From NCBI RefSeq assembly GCF_002261345.1, contig NZ_NEVT01000002.1, positions 62,001-126,000 on the forward strand: a DNA stretch of 64,000 bases, in the 5' to 3' direction. The notes below the pieces were generated by a model. That model was not told the origin of the DNA and made no database searches. It was given only the letters and a program-made list of their open reading frames with translations. The position numbers and the translations under genes were made by a program. The stretch comes from Bordetella genomosp. 2 (GTDB lineage: Bacteria > Pseudomonadota > Gammaproteobacteria > Burkholderiales > Burkholderiaceae_B). Every line of letters starts with the position of its first letter. Within the stretch, counting starts at the first letter, position 1. Shown here in pieces: positions 54,314-62,925 of the stretch.

Positions 54314-55488
54314 GCGCGGCGGGCGCGGTTGGCATGCGCCGCATGCAAGGCAAGCCGGACCTCATTGCCAGGTCGCCGGAGGCCGCTGCGCCGCGGCGGC
54401 GTCAGCCGGGCTACGCCAGCCTGGCGGCAGCCGCCCTGCTGGCGCTGTTGGCCGGCTGCGCCACGCGGGCGCCCGAAGCGCCGCCGCCGCGCAGCGCCAG
54501 CGAGATCCGCGCCGACCTGGCGCGCCTGTTGCCGGCGCAGGTCGCGGATCGCGACGGCTGGGCTCGCGATATTGCCGTGGCGTTCACGGCCCAGGGCCTG
54601 GACGCCAGCCGCGCCAACCTGTGCGCGGCCGTGGCTGTCACCGAACAGGAATCGTCGTTCCGCGCCGATCCGGTCGTGCCTGGCCTGGCCGACATCGCGC
54701 GACGCGAGATCGCCGGCCGTACGCGGGCGCTGCATTTGCCCGACTTCCTGGTCAATGCCGCGTTGAACCTGGAATCTCCCACTGGCAAGACCTACAACCA
54801 GCGGCTCGACGCGGCGCGCACCGAGCGGCAGTTGAGCGAGATATTCGAGGATTTCATCGGCATGGTGCCCATGGGTCGCCAGCTGTTCAGCGGCCTGAAC
54901 CCGGTGCGCACCGGCGGGCCGATGCAGGTCAGCATCGCCTTCGCCGAATCGCACGCCGCCGACTATCCCTATGTGGTCGACGGCTCGATCCGCCGCGAAG
55001 TGTTCACCCGCCGCGGCGGCATGTATTTCGGCATCGCCCACCTGCTCGGCTACCCGGCGGACTACGATTCGGTGATCTACCGTTTCGCCGACTTCAACGC
55101 CGGCTGGTATGCCAGCCGCAATGCCGCGTTCCAGGCAGCGGTCAGCCGGTTGTCCGGCATTCCGCTGGCGCTGGACGGCGACCTGCTGATCCGCGGCTCG
55201 ATCGACCCCAGTCGTACCGAGAAGGCCGTGCGCGCCATCCGGCGGCAACTGGATGTGAACGAAGCGCGGATCCGCCCGGCGCTGCAGAAGGGCGACGGCC
55301 CGGACTTCACAGACACCGAACTGTACCGGCGTGTGTTCGAGCTGGCCGACCGGGACGCCGGCAAGCCGGTGCCGCGCGCAGTGTTGCCGGGCATCAAGCT
55401 GGAAAGCCCCAAGATCACCCGCAACCTGACCACGGCATGGTTCGCCAACCGGGTGCATGACCGATGGAAGCGCTGCATGGCGCGCTGA
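54310..55488 (+). CDS. DUF1615 family lipoprotein
   Basis: 392 aa. The ATG overlaps the amidase TGA (ATGA). A basic, arginine-rich 32-residue leader precedes a hydrophobic stretch and lipobox LLAGC (about residue 50), which is unusually far in; a start at a later Met might be real. The rest is the DUF1615 domain (CAAVAVTEQESSFRADPVVPGL, NPVRTGGPMQVSIAFAE, GGMYFGIAHLLGYP). The E-x8 region and FRAD segment resemble lytic transglycosylase-like folds, but this is not established. Confidence 0.88.
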   Translation: MSAAGAVGMRRMQGKPDLIARSPEAAAPRRRQPGYASLAAAALLALLAGCATRAPEAPPPRSASEIRADLARLLPAQVADRDGWARDIAVAFTAQGLDASRANLCAAVAVTEQESSFRADPVVPGLADIARREIAGRTRALHLPDFLVNAALNLESPTGKTYNQRLDAARTERQLSEIFEDFIGMVPMGRQLFSGLNPVRTGGPMQVSIAFAESHAADYPYVVDGSIRREVFTRRGGMYFGIAHLLGYPADYDSVIYRFADFNAGWYASRNAAFQAAVSRLSGIPLALDGDLLIRGSIDPSRTEKAVRAIRRQLDVNEARIRPALQKGDGPDFTDTELYRRVFELADRDAGKPVPRAVLPGIKLESPKITRNLTTAWFANRVHDRWKRCMAR

Positions 55489-55546
55489 GCTTGAATCCCG
55501 CCGAATGCAGCGTTCGAAACATTCGACTTCTCGCTGCCGAGGGGCG

Positions 55547-55556
55547 TTGACATAAT
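55547..55556 (+). promoter_or_regulatory. Possible promoter for the CoA-transferase operon
   Basis: A -10-like CATAAT (55551-55556) lies 32 bases before the CaiB/BaiF start. The overlapping TTGACA (55547-55552) could instead be a -35 but has no partner. There is a 99-bp gap from the lipoprotein gene, enough for a separate transcript. Confidence 0.3.
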
Positions 55557-55587
55557 TCCGGCGATTGCAGAAACGCTGGAAATCCCC

Positions 55588-56769
55588 ATGCTTCACGAGG
55601 CGCTGCGCGGTATCAAGGTGCTTGACCTGTCGCGCATTCTTGCCGGCCCATGGTGTACGCAGAACCTCGCGGACCTGGGCGCGCAAGTCATCAAGATCGA
55701 ACATCCCGAACGCGGCGACGATACGCGCGGCTGGGGGCCGCCCGACCTGCGCGCGGCCGATGGCGCGGCTTCCATGTCGGCCTATTTTATGGCTTGCAAC
55801 CGGGGCAAGCAGTCGGTGGCGCTGGATTTCTCATCGGCGGCCGGCGCGGAGCGCGTGCGTGAGCTGGCGGCGGACGCCGATATCCTGGTCGAAAACTACA
55901 AGGCGGGCGGACTGCGCAAGTACGGGCTGGATTATGCCGCGCTCTCGGAGATCAATCCGCGCCTGATCTACCTGTCCATTACCGGCTATGGGCAGACCGG
56001 CCCGATGGCGGCCAAGCCCGGCTATGACTATGTATTCCAGGGCATGGGCGGCCTGATGAGCTATACCGGGCAACCCGACGGCATGCCGGGCGCCGGGCCG
56101 CTGCGCACGGGCGTCGCCGTGGTCGACCTGATGACGGGCATGTATGCCACCTCGGCCGTGCTGGCGGCGCTGCACCAGCGCGACCGGACCGGACGCGGCA
56201 TGCCGCTCGACATCTGCCTGCTTGATGTCGCGGTGGCGCTCAATGCCAACCAGGGCGCGAACTACCTTGTCTCGGGCGTATCGCCGCACCGCACCGGAAA
56301 CGCGCATCCCAACTGCGCGCCGTACGAGGTGTTCGCTTGCGCAGATGGCCACTTGATCCTGGCGATAGGCAATGACGGCCAGTTTGCCCGCTTCTGCGAG
56401 GTCGTGGCCCATCCCGAATGGTCGCTCGACGACCGCTATGCCACCAACAGCGCGCGGCTGGTCAACATGGACAGCCTGCGGCCCCTGATCGCCGACGCGC
56501 TGGGCGGCGCGGAGTGGCGCCGCTGGACCGATGCCTTCGACGCGGCCGGCGTCCCGTGGGGGCCGATCCACACGCTGGAAGAGGTTTTCGCCCATCCGCA
56601 GGTGCGCCACCGTGGCCTGGTGCAGACGGTGCGGCATCCGGTGCTGGGCGAGCTACGCCTGGTGCGCAATCCGCTGCTGGCCGGGACGCCTCGCGAGGCG
56701 CTGGGCGCCGCCCCGCCCCTGTTGGGCGAGCACACGCACGCCGTACTGGCGGGCCGCGATACGAATTGA
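55588..56769 (+). CDS. CaiB/BaiF family CoA-transferase
   Basis: 393 aa. The start LRGIKVLDLSRILAGPWCTQNLADLGAQVIKIE, which includes the aspartate of the active site region, is typical of class III CoA-transferases. LDICLLDVAVALNANQ and PWGPIHTLEEVFAHPQVRHRG are other family stretches. It moves CoA between carboxylic acids. The Bug gene follows after 21 bases, and an enoyl-CoA hydratase after that, so a CoA-dependent acid-degradation operon is likely. Confidence 0.94.
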   Translation: MLHEALRGIKVLDLSRILAGPWCTQNLADLGAQVIKIEHPERGDDTRGWGPPDLRAADGAASMSAYFMACNRGKQSVALDFSSAAGAERVRELAADADILVENYKAGGLRKYGLDYAALSEINPRLIYLSITGYGQTGPMAAKPGYDYVFQGMGGLMSYTGQPDGMPGAGPLRTGVAVVDLMTGMYATSAVLAALHQRDRTGRGMPLDICLLDVAVALNANQGANYLVSGVSPHRTGNAHPNCAPYEVFACADGHLILAIGNDGQFARFCEVVAHPEWSLDDRYATNSARLVNMDSLRPLIADALGGAEWRRWTDAFDAAGVPWGPIHTLEEVFAHPQVRHRGLVQTVRHPVLGELRLVRNPLLAGTPREALGAAPPLLGEHTHAVLAGRDTN

Positions 56770-56790
56770 TCGACTCAGGAGGAGACCAAT

Positions 56791-57759
56791 ATGAAATTCC
56801 CCATTTTCCGACTGGCCGCCGTGCTGTCGTGTCTGGCCTTACCGGTCGCGGCCAGCGCCGATTATCCCGACCGGCCGATCCGCCTGGTGGTCCCGTACGC
56901 CGTGGGCGGCACCACGGACATCATCGCGCGGGTGATGGGCAATCAACTCGGGAGGGTGCTGGGCCAGTCCGTCATCATCGAGAACCGGCCGGGCGCCGGC
57001 GGCAACATCGGCTCGGCCTATGCCGCCAAGCAACCCGCCGATGGCTATACCCTGGTCATGGCCGTCGAAAGTTCCCATGCGGTGAATCCCAATGTGTATG
57101 CCAAGCCGCCGTACGACCCGGTCAAGGACTTCGCGCCCATCAGCAACCTGGCCGATGTGCCCAATGTGCTGGTGGTCAATCCCGCCTTGCCGGCGCGTGA
57201 CATTGCGACGTTTCTGAAGCTGCTGAAAGCCGAGCCTGGCAAGTATGCGTTCGGCTCGTCCGGCAACGGCGGTCTTAGTCACATGAATGGCGAGCTGTTC
57301 ATGCAGACTGCCGGTGCGAGCATGCTGCACGTCCCGTACCGCGGCCTCGGCCCCGCGTTGAACGACCTGGTGGCCGGACAGGTACAGGTGGTGTTTGACA
57401 ACATCCCATCCTCGTATCCTCTTATCCAGGGCCAGCGCATCCGTCCGCTGGCGGTGGCGGCGAAGCAGCGGTTGAAGGTGCTGCCCGATGTGCCTACCTA
57501 TGCCGAAGCAGGGCTGCCAGCCATGAACAACCCGTCCTGGTTCGGCCTAGCCGCCCCGGCCGGCACGCCCGCGCCGGTGCTGGACAAGCTGAACGAGGCG
57601 GTGCGGCAGGCGTTGGCCGACCCGGCTACTATCGAGGCGATCGAACGGCAGGGCGCCACGCCCAGCCCCATGTCGAGGCAAGCGTTCGGCGCCTTGATCG
57701 AGCAGTCCTATGCGCACTGGAAAACCGTGGTGGACGCCATCCAGTTCAAGAAAATGTAA
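56791..57759 (+). CDS. Bug-family substrate-binding protein
   Basis: 322 aa. A signal peptide ends LPVAASADY. The N-terminal signature reads RPIRLVVPYAVGGTTDIIARVM, then IIENRPGAGGNIGSAYAAK and the binding region SSGNGGLSHMNGELF and PYRGLGPALNDLVAGQV. It binds a substrate in the periplasm. GGAGGAGA lies before the ATG. Between the CoA-transferase and enoyl-CoA hydratase genes, it likely captures the acid that those enzymes degrade. Confidence 0.94.
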   Translation: MKFPIFRLAAVLSCLALPVAASADYPDRPIRLVVPYAVGGTTDIIARVMGNQLGRVLGQSVIIENRPGAGGNIGSAYAAKQPADGYTLVMAVESSHAVNPNVYAKPPYDPVKDFAPISNLADVPNVLVVNPALPARDIATFLKLLKAEPGKYAFGSSGNGGLSHMNGELFMQTAGASMLHVPYRGLGPALNDLVAGQVQVVFDNIPSSYPLIQGQRIRPLAVAAKQRLKVLPDVPTYAEAGLPAMNNPSWFGLAAPAGTPAPVLDKLNEAVRQALADPATIEAIERQGATPSPMSRQAFGALIEQSYAHWKTVVDAIQFKKM

Positions 57760-57773
57760 TGACAGGAGCTCTC

Positions 57774-58565
57774 ATGCAAGCGCAGACCTTTACCGTCGAC
57801 CATGCCAGCGTATGCGTCGAGTCGTCGGGCATCGCCACGCTGACCATCGAGGACGCCGGCGTGCTCAATATCCTGAGCACGCCTGTGATCGATGGTTTGC
57901 GGGTGGCCCTGGCACGCTTGGCCAAGGATGCGTCGGTGCGCGTGTTGGTGCTGCGCGGCGCCAGCGACCGCGCGTTCGTGGCGGGGGCGGACATTGCCGA
58001 GATGGCCGGCCTGGACGAACAGAAGGCGCGGCGCTTTATTGCCAATTTGCGCGATCTCTGCGATGCCGTGCGCCATTTCCCGGCGCCGGTCATCGCGCGC
58101 ATTCCGGGCTGGTGCCTGGGAGGCGGGCTGGAGTTCGCGCTGGCGTGCGACCTGCGGATCTGTGCCGATTCGGCGCAGTTCGGCATGCCGGAGGTCAAGG
58201 TCGGCATTCCGTCGGTGATACACGCGGCGTTGATGCCGCGTCTGATCGGCGCCGCCAACAGCGCCTGGCTGCTGCTGACCGGCGAGCTTATCGATGCCGC
58301 GCGGGCACGCGAATGGGGCCTGGTGAACCAGGCCGTGCCCATGGACCGCCTGGACGAGACGGTGCGCGGCCTGGCCGAGTCGTTCGCCGCGCTGGGGCCG
58401 GCCGTGGTGCGGCAACAGAAGGCTTTGCTGCGGCGCTGGGAGACCGTGCCCGTCGACGAGGCGATCGAGGATAGCGTCAGTGAGTTCGGCGCCGCCTTCA
58501 ATACGGGCGAGCCCCAGAAGTTCATGAACGAGTTCCTGGAACGCAAGCGCCAGCAGAAAAGCTGA
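57774..58565 (+). CDS. Enoyl-CoA hydratase/isomerase family protein
   Basis: 263 aa. The crotonase core has AFVAGADIAEMAGLDEQ (oxyanion loop), IPGWCLGGGLEFALACDLRI, and FGMPEVKVGIPSVIHA, with the glutamates of both active-site positions kept. CAGGAG six bases before the ATG at 57774 decides the start over an ATG that overlaps the Bug stop. Predicted reaction is hydration of an enoyl-CoA or a related hydrolase step. Confidence 0.92.
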   Translation: MQAQTFTVDHASVCVESSGIATLTIEDAGVLNILSTPVIDGLRVALARLAKDASVRVLVLRGASDRAFVAGADIAEMAGLDEQKARRFIANLRDLCDAVRHFPAPVIARIPGWCLGGGLEFALACDLRICADSAQFGMPEVKVGIPSVIHAALMPRLIGAANSAWLLLTGELIDAARAREWGLVNQAVPMDRLDETVRGLAESFAALGPAVVRQQKALLRRWETVPVDEAIEDSVSEFGAAFNTGEPQKFMNEFLERKRQQKS

Positions 58566-58589
58566 ATGCCGCCCGGTGGGCCCGCGGCC

Positions 58590-59501
58590 CTATGGCGCGC
58601 CGCGGGTGGCCGCGACTGCGGGATCGTCGAGCAAGTATCCGGCCACCTGTTCGACGAAGGGCGGCGGCGTGCCGGCCTGCGTGGCCAGCGTCAACTCGCG
58701 CCGGGCCCAGGGTTCGCGCAGCGCCACCGCCGCGATGCGCTGCTCTTGCAGCGCCTGCGCTGCGACGCTGCGCGGCACCAGTGCCACGCCGACGCCGGCC
58801 TGCACCATGGACAGCACCGCGTCGAATGTGTGCACGTGGATGCGGATCGTCGGCGTCTTGCCAGCCAGCTTCGCCATGTCGCGCAAGAAGATGTAGTTGC
58901 TGCTGGCGCGGCTCATGCAGACGAAGTCGAGATCCAGCGCCGCGGGAAAGCGCACCGGCGAACTTTCCACGATGGGGTGGCCCGGCGGGACGGCGATGAT
59001 CAACTCGTCGACCGCGAAGCGCGTCGCATTGACACCCTCGGATTCGGCATGCCCGGCGAAGATGCCGATGTCGGCTTCATGCCCCGCGATCGCGGCTTCG
59101 ATGGTATTGCTGGGGCGCTCTTCGAGCAGGATGTTGACGTTCGGCCTGGCCGACAGGAAGCGGCTGAGGCTGGGCACGATGAAGCCGTTGAGCGAACTGC
59201 TGTTGGCGAACAGCTTGACGCTGCCCTTCAGGCCGCTGGCGAAGCCGCTGACCTCGCCGTGCATGCGCTCCACGCTGGCCAGCAGGCCGCGCACGTGCTT
59301 GAGGACGAACTCGCCCTCGGCGGTCAATTCCATGCCGCGCGCCTCGCGCTTGAATAGCGGCACGCCCATCGCCAGCTCGAGGTTCTTGAGCCGGTAGCTG
59401 GCCGACGAGGCGGTCAGGTGCATGGCTTCGGCGCCGCCCGATAAATTGCGGGCTTCGGCGATAGCAAGGAAGAGGCGTAGGTCGGTCAGTTCATAGCGCA
59501 T
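58590..59501 (-). CDS. LysR-family transcriptional regulator
   Basis: 303 aa. N-terminal helix-turn-helix: LRLFLAIAEARNLSGGAEAMHLTASSASYRLKNLE. The effector domain has GSVKLFANSSSLNGFIVPSLSRFLSARPNVNI. It converges on the enoyl-CoA hydratase gene with a 24-base gap and is a candidate regulator of the CoA-transferase/Bug operon. It may be in one transcript with the alpha/beta hydrolase, which ends 79 bases upstream. Confidence 0.93.
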   Translation of the reverse strand: MRYELTDLRLFLAIAEARNLSGGAEAMHLTASSASYRLKNLELAMGVPLFKREARGMELTAEGEFVLKHVRGLLASVERMHGEVSGFASGLKGSVKLFANSSSLNGFIVPSLSRFLSARPNVNILLEERPSNTIEAAIAGHEADIGIFAGHAESEGVNATRFAVDELIIAVPPGHPIVESSPVRFPAALDLDFVCMSRASSNYIFLRDMAKLAGKTPTIRIHVHTFDAVLSMVQAGVGVALVPRSVAAQALQEQRIAAVALREPWARRELTLATQAGTPPPFVEQVAGYLLDDPAVAATRGAP

Positions 59502-59580
59502 GGCGGCCGCCGCGTCGGCGGCAAGAGCAGGCGCGGCATGTCGCTATGTTAGAGCTTCGGGAGGCGGTGTGTCCGGCCGG

Positions 59581-60627
59581 TCATGGCTGCGCATCCCCCG
59601 TCGTGAACGCCAGCACGGCGTCGACGAATTTCTGCCGGTCCGGCGTAGGCTGCAGATGGACATAATGCGAGGCGCCGGGAATCACCACCAGCTCGGCCGA
59701 GGCGGCGTTGGCCAGGTGCGCCAACAGGGTCTGCGCATCGGCGGGGCGGGACCAGAAGTCCTCGCCGGAGCGCAGGATCAGCACACGCGAGCGGATGAAC
59801 GATGCATCGAAGATCTGCCGGCCGTTGACCATTTTCAGCGTGTCGGCGGTCGGACCGGAGGGGAAGCGGAAACTAGCGGGATTACGGGTTGCCGCGCTTT
59901 CGTCGCCTTCCATGGACAGGGCGACGTAGCGCGCGAGGAAACGCGCGTCGATGCCTTCGTCGCGCCAGCGCCCGGCCAGGTGGTGGGCCGTGGCCAGGCG
60001 ATAGGCGCCGTGGCGCGCATAGTCAAGCTCGGCGGGCTGGAGGGGATCGCCGAACTCCTGCTGCAGCGGCCAGCCGCCGGCCGGGCCGCCGTACGCGCCG
60101 TTGTAGTACACCAGATGGCTGATGCGGTCCGGGTACAGCGATGCATAGTGCCCCAGCCATTGTGAGCCGGTGGCCCAGCCCATGGCCGCCAGCCGCATGT
60201 CGCCGGGATGGCGCCGGCGTATTTCCTCCACCACCGCGGCGATGTCGCGCACGGCCTCGTTGGAGCGCACAGCGACCGGCGCGTCGTGGCGGCCGCCGGC
60301 CATTTCCCGGGGGAAGCTGGAGCGGCCGAAGCCGCGCACGTCCATCAGGTATACCTGGTGACCGGCCCGGGCGAAGGCCTCGGCGGTGGACGTGCCGGGG
60401 GCGTCGACGTCCCAGCTCGCCAGGACGCCCGAGCGTCCGCCGTTGACCAGCAGCAGCGGGCCATGGTCGGCGTCGGCCGCGGTGTCGCGCAAGGCGCGCA
60501 CGAACAGGCGCATGCCATCGTCGCTTTCGACGGTGAAGTCGGCCCGCAGCGGCGCGGCCGCCGCGGGCGGGCAGACCACGCCGGCATAGCCGAGCAGGAT
60601 GGACAATAGGAAGCGAGCCAGGCGCAT
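59581..60627 (-). CDS. Secreted alpha/beta-hydrolase-fold protein lacking the serine nucleophile
   Basis: 348 aa. A signal peptide ends PPAAAAPLR. The fold markers are present: NGGRSG (oxyanion-like), GHQVYLMDVRGFGRSS, acid position GEDFWSRP and GASHYVHLQP for the histidine. The nucleophile elbow, usually GxSxG, reads GWATG (residues 150-154), with Ala152 in the serine position. Either it is not a hydrolase or a different residue works. It is divergent from a LysR gene. Confidence 0.85.
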   Translation of the reverse strand: MRLARFLLSILLGYAGVVCPPAAAAPLRADFTVESDDGMRLFVRALRDTAADADHGPLLLVNGGRSGVLASWDVDAPGTSTAEAFARAGHQVYLMDVRGFGRSSFPREMAGGRHDAPVAVRSNEAVRDIAAVVEEIRRRHPGDMRLAAMGWATGSQWLGHYASLYPDRISHLVYYNGAYGGPAGGWPLQQEFGDPLQPAELDYARHGAYRLATAHHLAGRWRDEGIDARFLARYVALSMEGDESAATRNPASFRFPSGPTADTLKMVNGRQIFDASFIRSRVLILRSGEDFWSRPADAQTLLAHLANAASAELVVIPGASHYVHLQPTPDRQKFVDAVLAFTTGDAQP

Positions 60628-60709
60628 GTCTTTCTCCGTAGCAAAGTCGTGACGGCGAGAAGGTAGCAGCGCAGCCGCTGCGGAACGATGCGGAAGCTGT
60701 GGTTTGTTG

Positions 60710-60724
60710 ATATCGTCGCGATAT
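60710..60724. promoter_or_regulatory. LysR-type palindrome overlapping the regulator start codon
   Basis: ATATCG (60710-60715), TCG, CGATAT (60719-60724). The last bases include the A and T of the LysR ATG at 60723. Short dyads of this kind between divergent LysR and target genes are usual autoregulatory sites. Confidence 0.5.
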
Positions 60725-61598
60725 GGAACTTCGCCATTTGCGTCATTTCCTCGCGGTTGCCGACGAGCTGCATATGGGCCGCGCCGCCGAACGGCTGGGC
60801 ATGGCCCAGCCGCCGCTCAGCCAGTCCATCGCGCGGCTGGAGAAGGATCTGGGCGTACGCCTGTTCGAGCGCGGCCACCGGCGCCTGGCGCTGACCCGGG
60901 CCGGCGCGGCGTTCCTGGACGAGGCGCGCGCGGCGGTGGCGCACGCCGATTCGGCGCGGCAGCTGGCCAGGGCGGCCGACGCCGGCACGGCCGGCGTGCT
61001 CCGCATCGGCTTTGTGTCGGCCGCGCTCTACGAAAGATTGCCGCGCCTGATGGCGCAGCTGCGGCGGTCGTATCCGGAAATCCAGCCGCGGCTGGTCGAG
61101 TTGTCCACCAACGAACAACTCGACGCTCTGGCGCGCGGAGCCATCGACATCGGCTTCGCCCATCCGCCCCTTGGGGCCGACGGCGCGTTCGCGGTGGCGG
61201 AGTTTCCGGCGGAGCCGCTTTTGGCCGCATTGCCGGATGACGGGGGCCAGGGCGTCGTGACGCTGGCCGACATCGCCGCGTTGGGGCTGGTGCTGTTCCC
61301 GGCCACACAGGGGCCGGTGCTGCATGCCCGCATCACGGATGCGTTCGCGCGGGCCGGCGTCGAAGTCCGCGTGGTCCAGGAGGCCGCGCGCGCACTGACC
61401 ATGCTGGCGTTGGTGTCGGCCGGCCTCGGCGCCACGCTGCTGCCGGCTTCGATCCGGCGCGTCGCGTACCGGGGTGTGCGCTATGCGGAGCTGGCCGGCG
61501 CGGAGCTGCCGGCGCTGCCGCTGGCCATGGTGGCGCGCCGCAAGGCGCAGCCGGCGGTCGTGCGGCGCGCATGGGAATTGTTCGCCGCCATCCAGTGA
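60723..61598 (+). CDS. LysR-family transcriptional regulator
   Basis: 291 aa. Helix-turn-helix: LRHLRHFLAVADELHMGRAAERLGMAQPPLSQSIARLEKDLG. The effector domain starts AGVLRIGFVSAALYERLPRLM, a form found in the BenM/CatM-like subgroup. It is divergent from the hydrolase gene and overlaps a palindrome with its start codon. The next gene, of arginase type, is in the same direction 127 bases later, so either could be a target. Confidence 0.93.
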   Translation: MELRHLRHFLAVADELHMGRAAERLGMAQPPLSQSIARLEKDLGVRLFERGHRRLALTRAGAAFLDEARAAVAHADSARQLARAADAGTAGVLRIGFVSAALYERLPRLMAQLRRSYPEIQPRLVELSTNEQLDALARGAIDIGFAHPPLGADGAFAVAEFPAEPLLAALPDDGGQGVVTLADIAALGLVLFPATQGPVLHARITDAFARAGVEVRVVQEAARALTMLALVSAGLGATLLPASIRRVAYRGVRYAELAGAELPALPLAMVARRKAQPAVVRRAWELFAAIQ

Positions 61599-61725
61599 AG
61601 ATGATTCACCCTGTTTCGGCAGAGACGAACTACCATGCCAGCTATGGGCCATCGTCCGAGATCCGGGAGATCACCAGGTCGAGGCAGGAGCCTGTTCCGC
61701 GCAATAGCCGCTGACGGAGGCGCGC

Positions 61726-62619
61726 ATGCCGACTCTTTCCTACGCAATTCTCGAAGCCCCGTCTACGCTGGGCCTGGCGACCGACGGCGTGGAGCGCCTG
61801 CCCGACCAGCTCTTGAAGCTCGGCCTGGCGGAGCGCATACACGCGCGCCGCGCCGAGCGGCTGGCGGTGCCTCCCAAGGATCCTGTGCCGGATCCCGCGA
61901 CCGGCGTCCTGAATGCCGCGGCAATTGCGGCGTGGTCGCCCAGGCTTGCCGACGCAGTCGAGGCGGTGCTTGATGCAGGCGAGTTTCCGGTCGTGCTCGG
62001 CGGCGATTGCACGATCGTGCTGGGCTCGATGCTGGCGTTTCGGCGGCGCGGCCGCTACGGCCTGCTCTTCATCGACGGCAATGCCGATTTCTTCCAGCCC
62101 GAGGCGGAGCCCAATGGCGAAGGCGCCTCCATGGACCTTGCCCTGGTCACCGGCCACGGCCCGGCGCAGCTGACCGACATGGAAGGGCGCGGCCCGTTGG
62201 TCCGTCCCGCAGACGCTGTCGCGTTCGCGTATCGCGATCATAAGGACCAGGAGGAGTACGGCAGCCAGCCGTTGCCCCAGGAGCTCAAGGCAATTGATCT
62301 GCCCGCCGTGCGGGCGATGGGCATCGAGGCCGCCGCGCGGGCTGCCGTCGACCACCTGGCCCGGGAGGAACTGGACGGCTTCTTCATCCATCTCGACGCC
62401 GATTGTCTCGACGATGCCATCATGCCGGCGGTCGATTTCCGCGTGCCGGGCGGCCTGGCATGGGACGAACTGGAGGCCGTGCTGCGGATCGCCCTGGCGA
62501 GCGGCAAGGCGGCCGGGATCGAGGTCACCATCTACAACCCGCGCCTCGATCAGGACGGCAGCGCCGGGCGCGGGCTGGCCGGCGTACTCGCCGCGGCGCT
62601 GGGCGCCGCGGCTTCCTGA
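61726..62619 (+). CDS. Arginase/agmatinase-fold protein with altered metal ligands
   Basis: 297 aa. The ureohydrolase fold is recognisable: VVLGGDCTIVLGSML, FIDGNADFF and HLDADCLDD. In arginases these read GGDH, DAHxD and DxDxxDP. Here the first histidine is Cys95 and the second is Asn119, while Asp117, Asp121, Asp224 and Asp226 remain. Two of six manganese ligands are therefore changed. It may hydrolyse a different guanidine/amide, use another metal, or have lost activity. The ATG is at 61726. Confidence 0.85.
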   Translation: MPTLSYAILEAPSTLGLATDGVERLPDQLLKLGLAERIHARRAERLAVPPKDPVPDPATGVLNAAAIAAWSPRLADAVEAVLDAGEFPVVLGGDCTIVLGSMLAFRRRGRYGLLFIDGNADFFQPEAEPNGEGASMDLALVTGHGPAQLTDMEGRGPLVRPADAVAFAYRDHKDQEEYGSQPLPQELKAIDLPAVRAMGIEAAARAAVDHLAREELDGFFIHLDADCLDDAIMPAVDFRVPGGLAWDELEAVLRIALASGKAAGIEVTIYNPRLDQDGSAGRGLAGVLAAALGAAAS

Positions 62620-62925
62620 AGGTGGCGCGGGCGGCGGCCGCAAGGGCTGCCGTGCCGCCTTGTTCGAGCAACAGGCCATAGACCCGCCGCCGGCGGCGCT
62701 GGCGAATAGACAGGGCGGGCACGCCGCTTGCGTGCCGGCGCGACTGCCAGCGGCAAGCGTCGCCGAATGGCCCGGTTTGCGGGTCCCGGTTGAGAATGGC
62801 GGTGCTGCGGCGGCGCAACCAGTCGAGTAGTCGATATGCCATTGCACGAAGCGGAGAATCTGACGTATTTTGAAATACTGAATACCATGCGCCGGCCGGG
62901 CGGCCTGTCGGCGCGCCCACGCGAT
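62620..62925. other. 306-bp gap before otsB with a small palindrome
   Basis: GTATTT (62865-62870), TG, AAATAC (62873-62878) form a perfect dyad in otherwise GC-rich sequence. The frame is open from an ATG at 62836, but that is unlikely to be the otsB start. No other gene, RNA or strong promoter was recognised. Confidence 0.45.
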
